From CAZDVQ01 sp964508975 (GTDB lineage Bacteria; Bacteroidota; Bacteroidia; Chitinophagales; Saprospiraceae): 38,555 nt of DNA. The stretch covers positions 1-38,555 of the forward strand of contig CAZDVQ010000040.1 in assembly GCA_964508975.1 (NCBI GenBank). Direction: 5' to 3'. The position numbers were made by a program, and so were the translations under genes. This document shows positions 8,938-19,600 of the stretch, piece after piece. How positions within the stretch are numbered: position 1 is the stretch's first letter; each line of letters starts with the position of its first letter. Below the pieces are notes generated by a model. It made no database searches. It was not told the DNA's origin and saw only the letters and a program-made list of their open reading frames with translations.

Positions 8938-10134
8938 TTATTTTAATCTTTCGCGTGTGCAATCAAAAGGTGTGATATCCTTGCTGATTTTCTTGAATTT
9001 GTTGGCAGCATCCAAGTTTGCAAAGCTCTGGTTTTTGTTGTTGCGCACACAAATGCGGTGTTCTTCTTTTACTTGGCCGCTGCGGTCTAGGTGTTCGGGT
9101 TTCACGATGCCATCGTATACCACGTGGGGCACTTTTCGCTTGAATTTCGACCAGAGCAAAATGCCAATCTTATTCTTGAAGGTTGGCATCATCTTGTTGT
9201 TTTTGCCCTTTGCAAAGTTGTTGTCGTGCACGTAAACGCCACCTGGATATGGGTCGTATGTTGCATCTGTAATCGGGGTTTCTGTGATGAAATAACTGAC
9301 AATACAAACAGATACTGTTCGGTTATCAATCACCTCATTTTCAAATACTTCTACATCGCTGGTAGCCAATACCATGATGCCGGTACCAGGAGGTACTTTG
9401 CCCACGGTGTTGCCTTTTGGGGCAAAATTCTTATAGTTATTTGCTTTTACATTGTTGCGGTAAACCTTCACGTTGCCGCCTTTTTTCTTGATCAAACCGG
9501 GAAGGTCGAATACCAAGATGCCCCCGGTATTCCCTTCTGCTAGGTTGTCGTACACCTCGGCGTTGGTGGAGTTTTCAATTTCGATACCGGCCACGTTGCG
9601 GTAAGCCCTGGAGTTACGCACGATAATATTGTTCGATTGCCCCACGTAAATCCCAGCGTCAGATGCACCGATAGCCTCGCAGTTATCAATGAGTACACGT
9701 TCGCATTGCACTGGGTAAAGGGCGTATGCACCATTGCTCTTTTTGGGTTTGCCCGTCCATTCGGCCACGATGTTTTCAAAAGTGATGCCGTCGGTATTTT
9801 GCACCTTGATCAAGTCGCCTTTGGCGTCTTGCGCGGTAAAATCCTTGAGGGTAATGTTGCTGCAATTGCTGATACGCAAGCCTTCGGCGCCTTGGGTTTG
9901 GTTTTTGAAACTCAGTATGGTTTCTTTGCGGCCAGCACCGATGATGGTGATGTTCTTTTTGCCGTCCATCGACAAGGTGTTGTCGAATTGGTAGGTCCCG
10001 GCGGGCAGTTTTATCACATCGCCGTCTTTGGCAGTGATAAATTTAGCTTGGATTTCACGGGGCACGTTGGGTTCGCGTTGTGCCAGCATGCTCAGGGGTA
10101 AAAGTAGGCTAAGGAGTGTAAAGTAGCGCATCAT
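8938..10134 (-). CDS. Parallel beta-helix repeat protein, exported (TIGR03805-like)
   Basis: A 398-aa protein with a signal peptide (MMRYFTLLSLLLPLSMLAQ). The body is a right-handed parallel beta-helix: short rungs rich in N, G, I and V, such as NITLKDFTA, NIIVRNSRAYRN and DVEVFENEV. The stretches YALYPVQCERVLIDN, GASDAGIYVGQS, AGIEIENS, GGILVFDLPGL and PPGTGIMVLA match what I remember of the family called parallel beta-helix repeat-containing protein (TIGR03805). That family often occurs beside a second exported protein (TIGR03806) and has no defined function; no such partner lies here. Beta-helix folds often bind or cut polysaccharides, but no catalytic site is evident. Single-gene unit, set off from the next gene by two family A repeats. 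Confidence 0.88.
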   Translation of the reverse strand: MMRYFTLLSLLLPLSMLAQREPNVPREIQAKFITAKDGDVIKLPAGTYQFDNTLSMDGKKNITIIGAGRKETILSFKNQTQGAEGLRISNCSNITLKDFTAQDAKGDLIKVQNTDGITFENIVAEWTGKPKKSNGAYALYPVQCERVLIDNCEAIGASDAGIYVGQSNNIIVRNSRAYRNVAGIEIENSTNAEVYDNLAEGNTGGILVFDLPGLIKKKGGNVKVYRNNVKANNYKNFAPKGNTVGKVPPGTGIMVLATSDVEVFENEVIDNRTVSVCIVSYFITETPITDATYDPYPGGVYVHDNNFAKGKNNKMMPTFKNKIGILLWSKFKRKVPHVVYDGIVKPEHLDRSGQVKEEHRICVRNNKNQSFANLDAANKFKKISKDITPFDCTRERLK

Positions 10135-10205
10135 ACAGTTGATTTTAAGGGCAAGATAAACGATTTTTATAAATTGAACAAATATTCAATATAAAATGTG
10201 ATTTT

Positions 10206-10330
10206 GGGCGTTGCGCCGCTACGCGTCGCCGCTGTCCTCCGGGGTTCGCTACTCGCTCCGTGCCTGGCGGCACCAGCCGCTGCGCGGCTGCCCTACGGCC
10301 AGCTAACGCATCGGCGGCCTATGGCCGCCG
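10206..10330 (+). repeat. Family A palindromic repeat, copy R3
   Basis: Starts TTTTGGGCGTT, has a GC-rich first stem region, GGGGTTCGC, the stem AGCCGC/GCGGCT after GGCACC, then CGGCCAGCTAACGC. It ends with a terminal hairpin CGGCGGCC/GGCCGCCG. Lies upstream of the beta-helix gene and faces R4. Confidence 0.85.
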
Positions 10331-10431
10331 TATTTTGTCAGAACTTGATTTGTGTGATTTTTATGATTAATGTGATTGGCAAATTTGGTGTTTAGCATCA
10401 CGAAAATTAAAATAATCAAGGTTCAGACGAA

Positions 10432-10571
10432 TTAATGTGCTGATTTGAACACGCCAGAACATTACTCGGCCTAGCAGCCTGAAGGGCAGCCGCTCTAGCG
10501 GCTGGTGCGTAGCACCGAGGCGAATAGCCGAGCCCGGAAGGGTGCGGCGGCGCAAAGCGCCGCAGGCCCCA
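10432..10571 (-). repeat. Family A palindromic repeat, copy R4 (long-tail subtype)
   Basis: In reverse it reads GGGGCCT, stem GCGGCGC/GCGCCGC, GGTGCTACGCACC, stem AGCCGC/GCGGCT, GCCCTTC, then the alternative tail GGCTGCTAGGCCGAGTA that it shares only with R1. Inverted relative to R3, about 100 bases away. Confidence 0.8.
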
Positions 10572-10591
10572 AAAGAATAAATATAAAATGA

Positions 10592-10640
10592 AAAAACGAG
10601 TAAATGACAGCAGCTATTCGCCACTCCATTTACTCGTTTT
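10592..10640 (-). terminator. Intrinsic terminator of the giant surface-protein gene
   Basis: Arms AAAACGAGTAAATG (plus strand, about 10593) and CATTTACTCGTTTT (ending 10640) enclose about 20 bases. On the minus strand the stem is followed by a T-run. It lies just beyond the stop at 10669. Confidence 0.85.
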
Positions 10641-10668
10641 ATCACTTACTCGTTTGCTCTAGCCAAGC

Positions 10669-13600
10669 TTAACGGCGTATTTCGAGGTAACTATTAAAGT
10701 TTCGGGTATAATTGAGCTCGTCGGTGTAGTAGAAATGGTAATAATAAGTGCCATCGGGGATTGCAACACCATTCCAAGTACCGTTGAAGCTGCGCTCGGG
10801 GTCGTTGTGGTTGTAATTTTCGGTACTGAACACCAACACACCACCGCTGCTGTAAATTTTAATACCGTTGTTGGGGTAAGGCTGTAAACCTTCAATCACC
10901 AGCACATCGTTGCGGCCATCGCCGTTGGGCGAAATACCGTTGTACACCCGTACGCCTGGGCACTCGATGCTGATTTTTACCACCGCCTCATCAGAGTTGC
11001 CGGCCTGGTTGGTGATCTGATAGCGGAAACTATCTTGGCCGCAGAACTCGTTATTGGCCTCATATACAAATACTTGTGCATCATTATCCCAGAAAGCGAT
11101 ACCGTTGGCAGGGTACTGCGTTACAATCGGCTCGCCTGCCAGGATGGCTGTTGGTCCACCGAGGGTATCATTCAGCAATGCAGGAATATTTACGGGACCA
11201 CCTTGGTACACCACGTCCAGCGAGTCATCGACGGCTACAGGACTGCCTACAAAACCAACGGTTTCTAGGTTAAGGTAAGTGGTATCGCACCAGTTACCGT
11301 CGCAAGCCAGCAGCACAACGGTGCCAGTACATGGCTCAAAACTCGACACCAAAGTAACGCAGCCTTGTGCATCAATATCATCGATAATGACACAACCATT
11401 ACCGGGTTCAATGATGGTCCAGGTAAGGTTCGGGTAACCAGGTAATTCATCCGAGAAGCCATCGATACAGGCCACCGCACTTGTACCCGCAGGTACTTGT
11501 ATGAGCGTGTCCTCCGTTTTGGGCAGTACTGTAATGTATACAAGGCTTGTGTCTACATTGCCGCAAATGTCGGTAAACACTACTTGCAGGGTATCAAATC
11601 CAACTGATTGGGTATTGATAAGTAAACAAGGTGTCGTATTTTGCAAGGTGGCGCTCGTGTTGTTCGTGCGGCTAGTTACTTGGATGTTTACAATGGCGCC
11701 AGGCAATTCATTATCGTAAGCATAGCAAGCGTTTAAGCTAGAGCCGATGATGATAGAGTCGGTAAAGGTCTGTACACTAGGCGCTAGTGCTGGATAAACC
11801 GCCACGTAAACGGTGCCTGTATCACAATGGTTTGACGCATCGCAGGCCAGGTAATTCCAGGAGGCAATACCGATGAAACAAGTATCCGGGAAGAATTCCC
11901 AACCCACAAGTTGGCCACCTACAACATTGCCCAAGGTGCTAATGGTCACGTTACTACCTGTTGGCGAAATGGCCAAATCATTCGGGTTAATCAAGGTTAT
12001 AGCTTGTGGTTGGATGGTGCTTAGCACGGCATTTCCGGCAAGCGGGTATTCAACGGCCCAAGCAGGCAATACATCAATTATGATTGCGGCGGTATCGCAA
12101 ATACCTTGGCCATCACAGGCTTGGTACAAGAGCGTATCCTTGCCGCTGAATGACGGTGCAGGAGCATAAACCAATTGACCTTGTGTATTGAGGTTGGCGG
12201 TACCCTGAATCAAGGTGCTGGTCAAGCCTGTGGCACTAGGGTCGAGGTCGTTGATAAGCACGTTGGTTTGGATATTGCCACCTTGTAATACGCGATATTG
12301 ATCGTTGTTGGCATGTGGTCTAGCTTGATGAGCAGTTACGTTAATTTCAAGCCAGCTGGTATCACATTGACCCCAGGTATCGCAAACCGAGATGCGTGCT
12401 AGTGCAGTAGTACCTACGGTGCAAGAAGCGCTATTAAAAGTATAGTTGCCTGAGCTGGTTAACTGCAAAGTACCACAGGCAGGTGCTTGTACCAAGGTAT
12501 AGGTTAAAGGTGTTGCGCGTGGATTATCATCGTTCATGGCCAAGTTGCCAACAGCGATACCAGATTCTAATACGAGGTTTAAATCTGCATCTGCGTAAGG
12601 GTAACGTGGCAGCGTCAAGAGATGTACAGCAGCGGTGTCGCATGCACTCGCCTCGCAAAGTCGGTAGGTAAACCAAGCCGGACCTTGTTCTGCTTCGGTA
12701 GTGGTATATGTAAAAGTACCGTCGGCGTTTAATACCAGTGTCCCGGTAAGGCTTGATTGTAAAAGCGTGAAGGTTTGAGCTGGAGTGTTGACGATATCGT
12801 TGCTGGATAAATCACCCGCAATAATGCCTCTAGCAGCAAAGGCATCGGTATTGGCGAAAGGTTTAAGGGGCTGGTTGTGGGCCAAGTCGGCTAAAACATA
12901 GCACAAGAGCCAACTGGTATCACAAGCGCCGGCGGTGTTGCAAACCGTAACTGCTGCACTATCCAAACCAACATAATCTACATCAGGCGTGTAGGTGAAG
13001 TCGCCATTAGCTTGTAGGCTTAAGCTGCCGTTTGCTGGGGCTTGCAAAAGGGTATATGTATTAGGGCCAAACTGGTCGTTATTGCTTAAGTTGCCATTCG
13101 TGGCGCTACCAAAGCCGACAAAAGTGGCATCGTTCAGGGCTATCGGCGTATTTTGTAAAGGCTGAACCACAGCAATTTGTAGCCATGCCTGGGTGCAGGC
13201 GTTTAGTGGGTTACAAACTTGGTACGATACGCTATCAACACCTGTAAAACCATTGGCTGCTTGATAGGTATAGTTACCATTGCTTTGTACCGTGAAGGAA
13301 CCACCGAATGCCGTATTGAATGTTCCAGCGTTTATCTGTAAAGCAAGACCTTGGGGCTCGTAGTCATTGAGTAGTACATTGCCAGCAGTAGTTGTATTGG
13401 CTAAGCTTAGGTTATTATCGGGCAGGGCGATGGGGGCTAAAGGCCGTACTAAGATATAAGCTGTTGCAGTATCGCAGCTTGTACCGTTACAGGCCCTGTA
13501 GCGGAATCGAGCTGCGCCTACAAAGCCCCAGTTAGCCTGGAAGCTAAAATTACCGTTGGCTTGTAGGTTAAATAAACCACCCGTTGGGGTATCCAGGTTG

Positions 13601-16600
13601 GTGTAGGTCATGGCACTTGGGTTGTCGTTTGTAGCGAGCGAGCCAGAGATTGTGCTATGGGCCAATCCTACAAAAGCATCATCTGAGGCTGTTGTGGTGT
13701 TGGCCACAGGCATGATGTTTAACCAAAGGGCGGAGCTATCGCAAAGGCCATCGGGGTTGCATGATTCAACCCAGAATAAGTATTCACGTGGAGCGGTGGC
13801 GGTGGGCGCAACCTGCCAGTTTAGGCTACCATCGGCAGCGACCGTGAGTGTTCCCCAGTTACCGCTAGCGTTAATTGGCGTTACTGCGTTATTGCCAGGC
13901 TCAGCAGACAGTACATTACCGACGATTGTTGATCCTGGAACAGCAAGTAGTGCATCGGCTGTTGCGGGGTTAAAATTACCGTAATCAGGCCAAACACGAA
14001 TAAATAACCAGGCAGTATCACACATTAAGCCTACGCAAGTACGGTATGCCAAGCTATCTAAACCAGTAAAGCCAGGAGTAGGGTTATAGGTATAAGTGCC
14101 TGTGCTGTTGCTCCAAGACGTGATAAAGCCATGCGCTGGAGCTTGAATTCTAACGGCATTGGTACCGTTGATGTCGTTAGTCAATACTTGTCCACTAACG
14201 GCTGTGTTCTGTTTGGTATGGTTAATATCCACTCGAGCCAGCGGGAATTGAGGGCAGCCTAAAACCCCAAGGCCTAGTACGGTGGTAGTAGCTGTAGCGG
14301 TACAGAAGGTACCAGAAGTTGCCGTGACCGTATAAGTTATAGCTGTCATAGCGGCTGGGGCTGTAATAGCTGGGCTAACTTGCCCGCCTGCCGACCATTG
14401 GTAAGTAGCACCAGGCGAAAAGGCTTGAAGCAGCAAGCCTACAGGTGTGTTACACAGGGTATCAGCCGCTGCATTGATGACCACAACTGGCACGGGGTTT
14501 ACTGTAACGAAACCTGAACGGCTGGCTGTACAGCCAGCAGGAGATGTAGCCGTAACTGACCAGTTTGTATTGGATGGGAATTGGTTAGTCAGTACTGCTA
14601 TTTGAATTTGGGCTGTGGTTAAACCGTTATTCCACAAGTATGTCTGAGCGCCAGAAACCAGTAATTGTATGGTATCTCCGGAGCAAGCAAAAGAAGGGGC
14701 ATTCACCGTTAAAGTGGGCACCGCATCAACAACGGCTACCACAGTATTGATGCTGGTACAGCCATTGGCATCTGTTCCGCTAACGGTCCAAGTGCCACCG
14801 TGCAGGTTGGGTTGTGCGGAAATAATATTTACGACCTGGCCATTAAATAATTGACCTTGCGGCGACTGCCAGCTGTAGCTTACGCCTGAAGGCAGCACTG
14901 CCGACAAACTTAAGGGTGTACCAATACATGCAGTATCGCCAGTAACGTTAATTGGAGCAGCAACCTGCATCACTACCAGGGTTGAGTCGGTAGCCGTACA
15001 AGTATTTTGATCTGTAATGGTTACCACGTAGTAGCCTGCAAAACCGAGTGGGGCATTGAGGCGGTTAGGGTTTTGTTGGTTTGCATTAAATCCAGATGGA
15101 CCTGTCCAGCTATAAGCTACCGCTGTTGGAGCACTCGCGTTGAGCTGTATGGCATCGCCTACGCAATATGGACCCGTATTGGTTACCGAAGTGATGGCTG
15201 GGGTAGCATGAACGATAACGTTGGTACAAGTGGTACTGGTACAAGAGAATGCATCTGTAACGGTAACGCAGTATACACCGGCCGTTGCCAAGTTAGCATT
15301 GGTAATAGATGGTGTTTGTTGAGTACTACTAAAACTTCCAGGTCCGACCCATTGGTAAGTCGAGGTACTATTGGATGTACTGCTTAAATTAACCGTTTCA
15401 CCAATACAGTAAGAACCATCGTTGCTGGCAGTAATGCTTGGGTTGGGTCTTACCACTACACTCAAACAGGCAGAATTGGTACAACCGTTGGCATCTGTCA
15501 CTGTTACACAGTACTGGCCGGTATGTTGGGTAGGGTCGGCAAAAGGTATGCTAGGCGTAGCACCAAATAGGGATGAGCCTAGTGGTGTGGTCCATATGTA
15601 AGACACTCCACCAGCTGCCGTAAGCGGGATTGGCGTTCCTTGGCAGTAGGTACCAGCACCGCCCAAAGTTATGGTAGGTTTGGGGTTAACCGTAACGTTG
15701 GTACTACCCGTAGAAGAACAACCATTTACGTCGGTGCCAGTAACTTGATAATTACCTCCCATCGCAACTGTTACGTTGTTACGACTAGGGAAAGCACCTG
15801 TTAATGTGGCTCCGTCAGGTGCTTGCCAGGTGTAGTAGTCAGAACCGATGACAGACAAGTTCAGGGTATTGCCAATGCAAAGCGGTGAGTTGTTGCTTAC
15901 CTGCAACACGGGGTTATCATAAACGGTAACGGGAACACAATTAGTTGCCGTACAACCATTGCCATCCGAAATAACCACGCAGTAGTTACCTGTAAAAGAA
16001 GCGTTGGCATTGGCTCTTATTGGAGATTGGTCTGTAGAGCTAAATGATGCAGGGCCTGACCAGTTAAAGGTAAATGGACCAACAGCATTTGAACTAAATG
16101 CATCGAGGAAAATAGCCTCATCGGCACAATATGGGTTAAATCCATTAGATAAAACCAACTCTGGGGTAGGAGTTACAGATAAAGTTGTACTGCCGATATC
16201 AATACAATTGTTCGAGTTATCGGTTACCGTTACAGTGAAAGTATACACACCTGGTGTGTTGAACACATACAATCCTGGATTTGCTACGGTTCCTGTAAAT
16301 CCAGGTACTTGAGGAGTAGCCGTCCAGCTGAAATTCAGGGTGCCCACAGCCCCTACAACAGAAGATGTCAGGGTTATGGCAGAGCCTTGGCAGATGCTAT
16401 TATCGGTTAATTGAGGCACGACCAATAAAGTACAAGGTATGGTGTCAACCTTGGCACAATCGGTATCAATACAGCCGTTTACGTCTGTCACTGTAACGCA
16501 GATAAAGGTACTAGCAGCTGTGAATGGACCAAATACTGGGTTGGCAAACGGAGAACCATCGCCAATTTGACCAGCTGGCGTGGTACTCCAGTTATAGGTA

Positions 16601-19600
16601 TATACGGGCGTACCGCCAGTAGCCACGCCGACAGGTGGTGTATAAGTATTACTCGATACCACTTGAACATCAGGACCTGCATGAGCAATTGGGTTCAAGT
16701 TTACACTTACGTTGGTGCTATTAGAGCTACTACAGCCGTTGCCATCTGTTACGGTAACCGTGTAGGTAGTATTTGTTGCGGGGCTTACTACCTGAACAGG
16801 GTTGGCACCTAGTCCGTTGTCCCAGTTAAAGGTATAGCCTGAACCTGCACCACTGCTAGGGATCGCCGTCATAGTTGTTGGCAAGCCTTGGCAAATAACG
16901 GGAGAAGTATTTCCAATAGTAACAACGGGGTTGTTTACGATTTGTACCAACACGGTACCCACGCTGGAACAACCATTACCATTAGTAGCGGTAACTTGCC
17001 ATAAACCTTGGTGTAAAATGGCGTTGGCGTTTGGAATACTGACCGGGTTACCGCCAAAAGTTAATCCTCCTGGGGCGCGCCACTGGTAGGATAAACCGCC
17101 TGAAGCCGCTAAAACAATCGTTTGCCCAACACAATATCGCGGTAGGCTGGCAGAGGCAACAACCGCAGGGTTAGGATAAACCACCAAGCTGGTACTGGCC
17201 GTTGTAGAACAGCCATTGGCCGCATTTACAGTAACTTGGTAAGTGCCATTGTTGCTGGCTTGTATGCTTGAAAATGCAGGTGATTGTTGTGTGCTTGTAA
17301 AGCCTCCTGGCCCTGTCCAAGTATACGTGTATGGTGCAGAACCTGATGTGGTCACGTTTACGCTGGCTTGGAGACCCGCGCATACTGGCCCTGAATTACT
17401 GGCTACTGAAATCGGGTTAGTATTTACCACCACTGTCCTGGTACCGGTTGTTGAACAACCTAAAGCATCCGTTACGGTTACTTGATATAAACCAGCAGTA
17501 GAAGCATTGGCAGTAAAGGTATATATTGAACCAGTATGCGTTGCACCATTAGGTAGTATCCAGTTGTAGGTGTATGGTGCTTGGCTTAAGCTACCCGCCG
17601 CAACCACTTGGGCTGAATTACCCACACAATATGGGGTTGCCGTCGTTAAGGTCAAAACTGGGTTGGAGTAAACTATAACGGTAGTTTGGTTTGAGGCTTG
17701 GCAGCCAGTAGCTGCATCCTGAACATTCAGGGTAAAGGTGTATAAACCTGGTGCTGTTAAGGTGTATGTTCCAGGGTTTTGTATGGTTGAGTTGAAGCCT
17801 GCAATCAAACTAGGCCCGGTATAAGACCAAGTGTAGTTTATTTGTCCAACAACACCTGTAGGGAATGAAGCCAATGTAACTTGGTTGTTCAAGCACATTA
17901 CCGGTGGCGCAACGTTTAAGTTTACGCCCAAGGCACAAGGCACTGTATTTACAAAGGCGCAGTCATCGTCTTCACATCCATTGAGGTCTACTACGTTGAC
18001 ACATATTTGAGTCGATGATGCGGTGAATGGCCCAAAGGTAGTTGTAGACTGTGTTGAACCATTACCGCCTACCGATGGCGTTGTAATCCAGGTATAAGTG
18101 TAGGGTGCTTGACCGTTTGTAGCAGTTGGTAGTGGTGGTGCATAGCTTTGTCCAACAGTTACAGTAACGTCTGGCCCTGCAAATGCCGTGGGTAAAGCAT
18201 TTACCACAACTGTTACTTGGTCAGATGCTGTACAGTTATTGCTACCCGTGGCTGTTACAGCATATACAGAAGTATTGGTAGGGAAAACAATAGTTGTAGC
18301 GCTACTTCCACCAGCACTCCATGTATAGGTAATACCTCCAGTAGCTGTCAATACGGCTGCTTGGCCTAAACACACCGTATCGCTTAAGCCTGCATCTACA
18401 AGGGGAAGGTCTAAAAGGTCAATCAGAATGCTATCAACGCTTACACAATTGTTTGCATCTGTCACCGTTACATTGAATATGCCTTCAAATTGAGGCGCCT
18501 GCACATTCGGGATAAAGGGTGCTGTACCATTGTAGGTTTGTCCTCCAGGGCTAGTCCACACGTACGATGCGTTGCCTGGCCCCGCGGCATTCAAGTTCAA
18601 AGAGGAGCCGGAACACACTGGTGCATTGCTCGACAAACTGACACTCGGGTTTTCAAATACAGCAACCAAAGTACTGGCTGAAGCCGTACAGTTATTGGCG
18701 TCGGTTACCGTTACTTCATAAAATCCATCATGGATTAAAGCTCCGTTAGTAATGGTAGGGTTGGGCGAGGTTGAACTGAAGCCAGCCGGGCCCGACCAAG
18801 AGAAACTGATGCCACCGGTTGCTTGTAATTCAATAGTCTCGCCAACACAGAATGAGCCTGTATTGGTTGCTCCAACAATAGGCGCTGGGTTAACCGTTAC
18901 GGTGGTCGAAACTGCTGCGGTACAACCGTTAAAGTCGGTAACCGTTACAATATAGGAGCCATTCATCAAGGTGTTGGCACCTGGTCGAATAGGGTTCTGC
19001 AAGGAGCTGACAAAGCCGCCTGGACCACTCCAGGCATACGAAATACCCCCCGATGCAATCAGTTGTATGGTATCTTCTAAACAATATGGACCACCGTTGC
19101 TTGCCAAAGGTTGTGGGTTGGGGAAAAACAAGGTTGATACAGCGCCTTCACCCACACAACCTGCTGCGTTTGTAACGGTTACCGTGTAGTTGCCAATCGT
19201 GTTTACCACTGTTGGGTTGGTAGTCGAACCGTTCGACCACAGGTAACTTACACCCGTGGTTGCCGTTAACGATAAGGAGTTGCCCACGCAGAAGAAACCT
19301 GGGTTAGGGTTTACCGTTACCGTTAAAGGTACTTGTGCTATCGGGTTAAATGTTGTACTCCGTTGACATTCTTGGTTGAAACAACCCCACCAGGTGTAAA
19401 CTTCAGTAGGTTCGTTCGGGTTGGTACACGATAAAACGGTGATGGTTTCGGTAATCGTTACGGACTCCCCAAATTCTAGTCCGCCGCCGGGTAAGTTGGC
19501 ACTTACAATGGTTGCCGTTACTGTGGCGCCTTGTGCGGTACCTGAAAAGGCAATAGGTATACCGTTAACGGTAATACTGTTCAAAATCAAACCATTCTGT

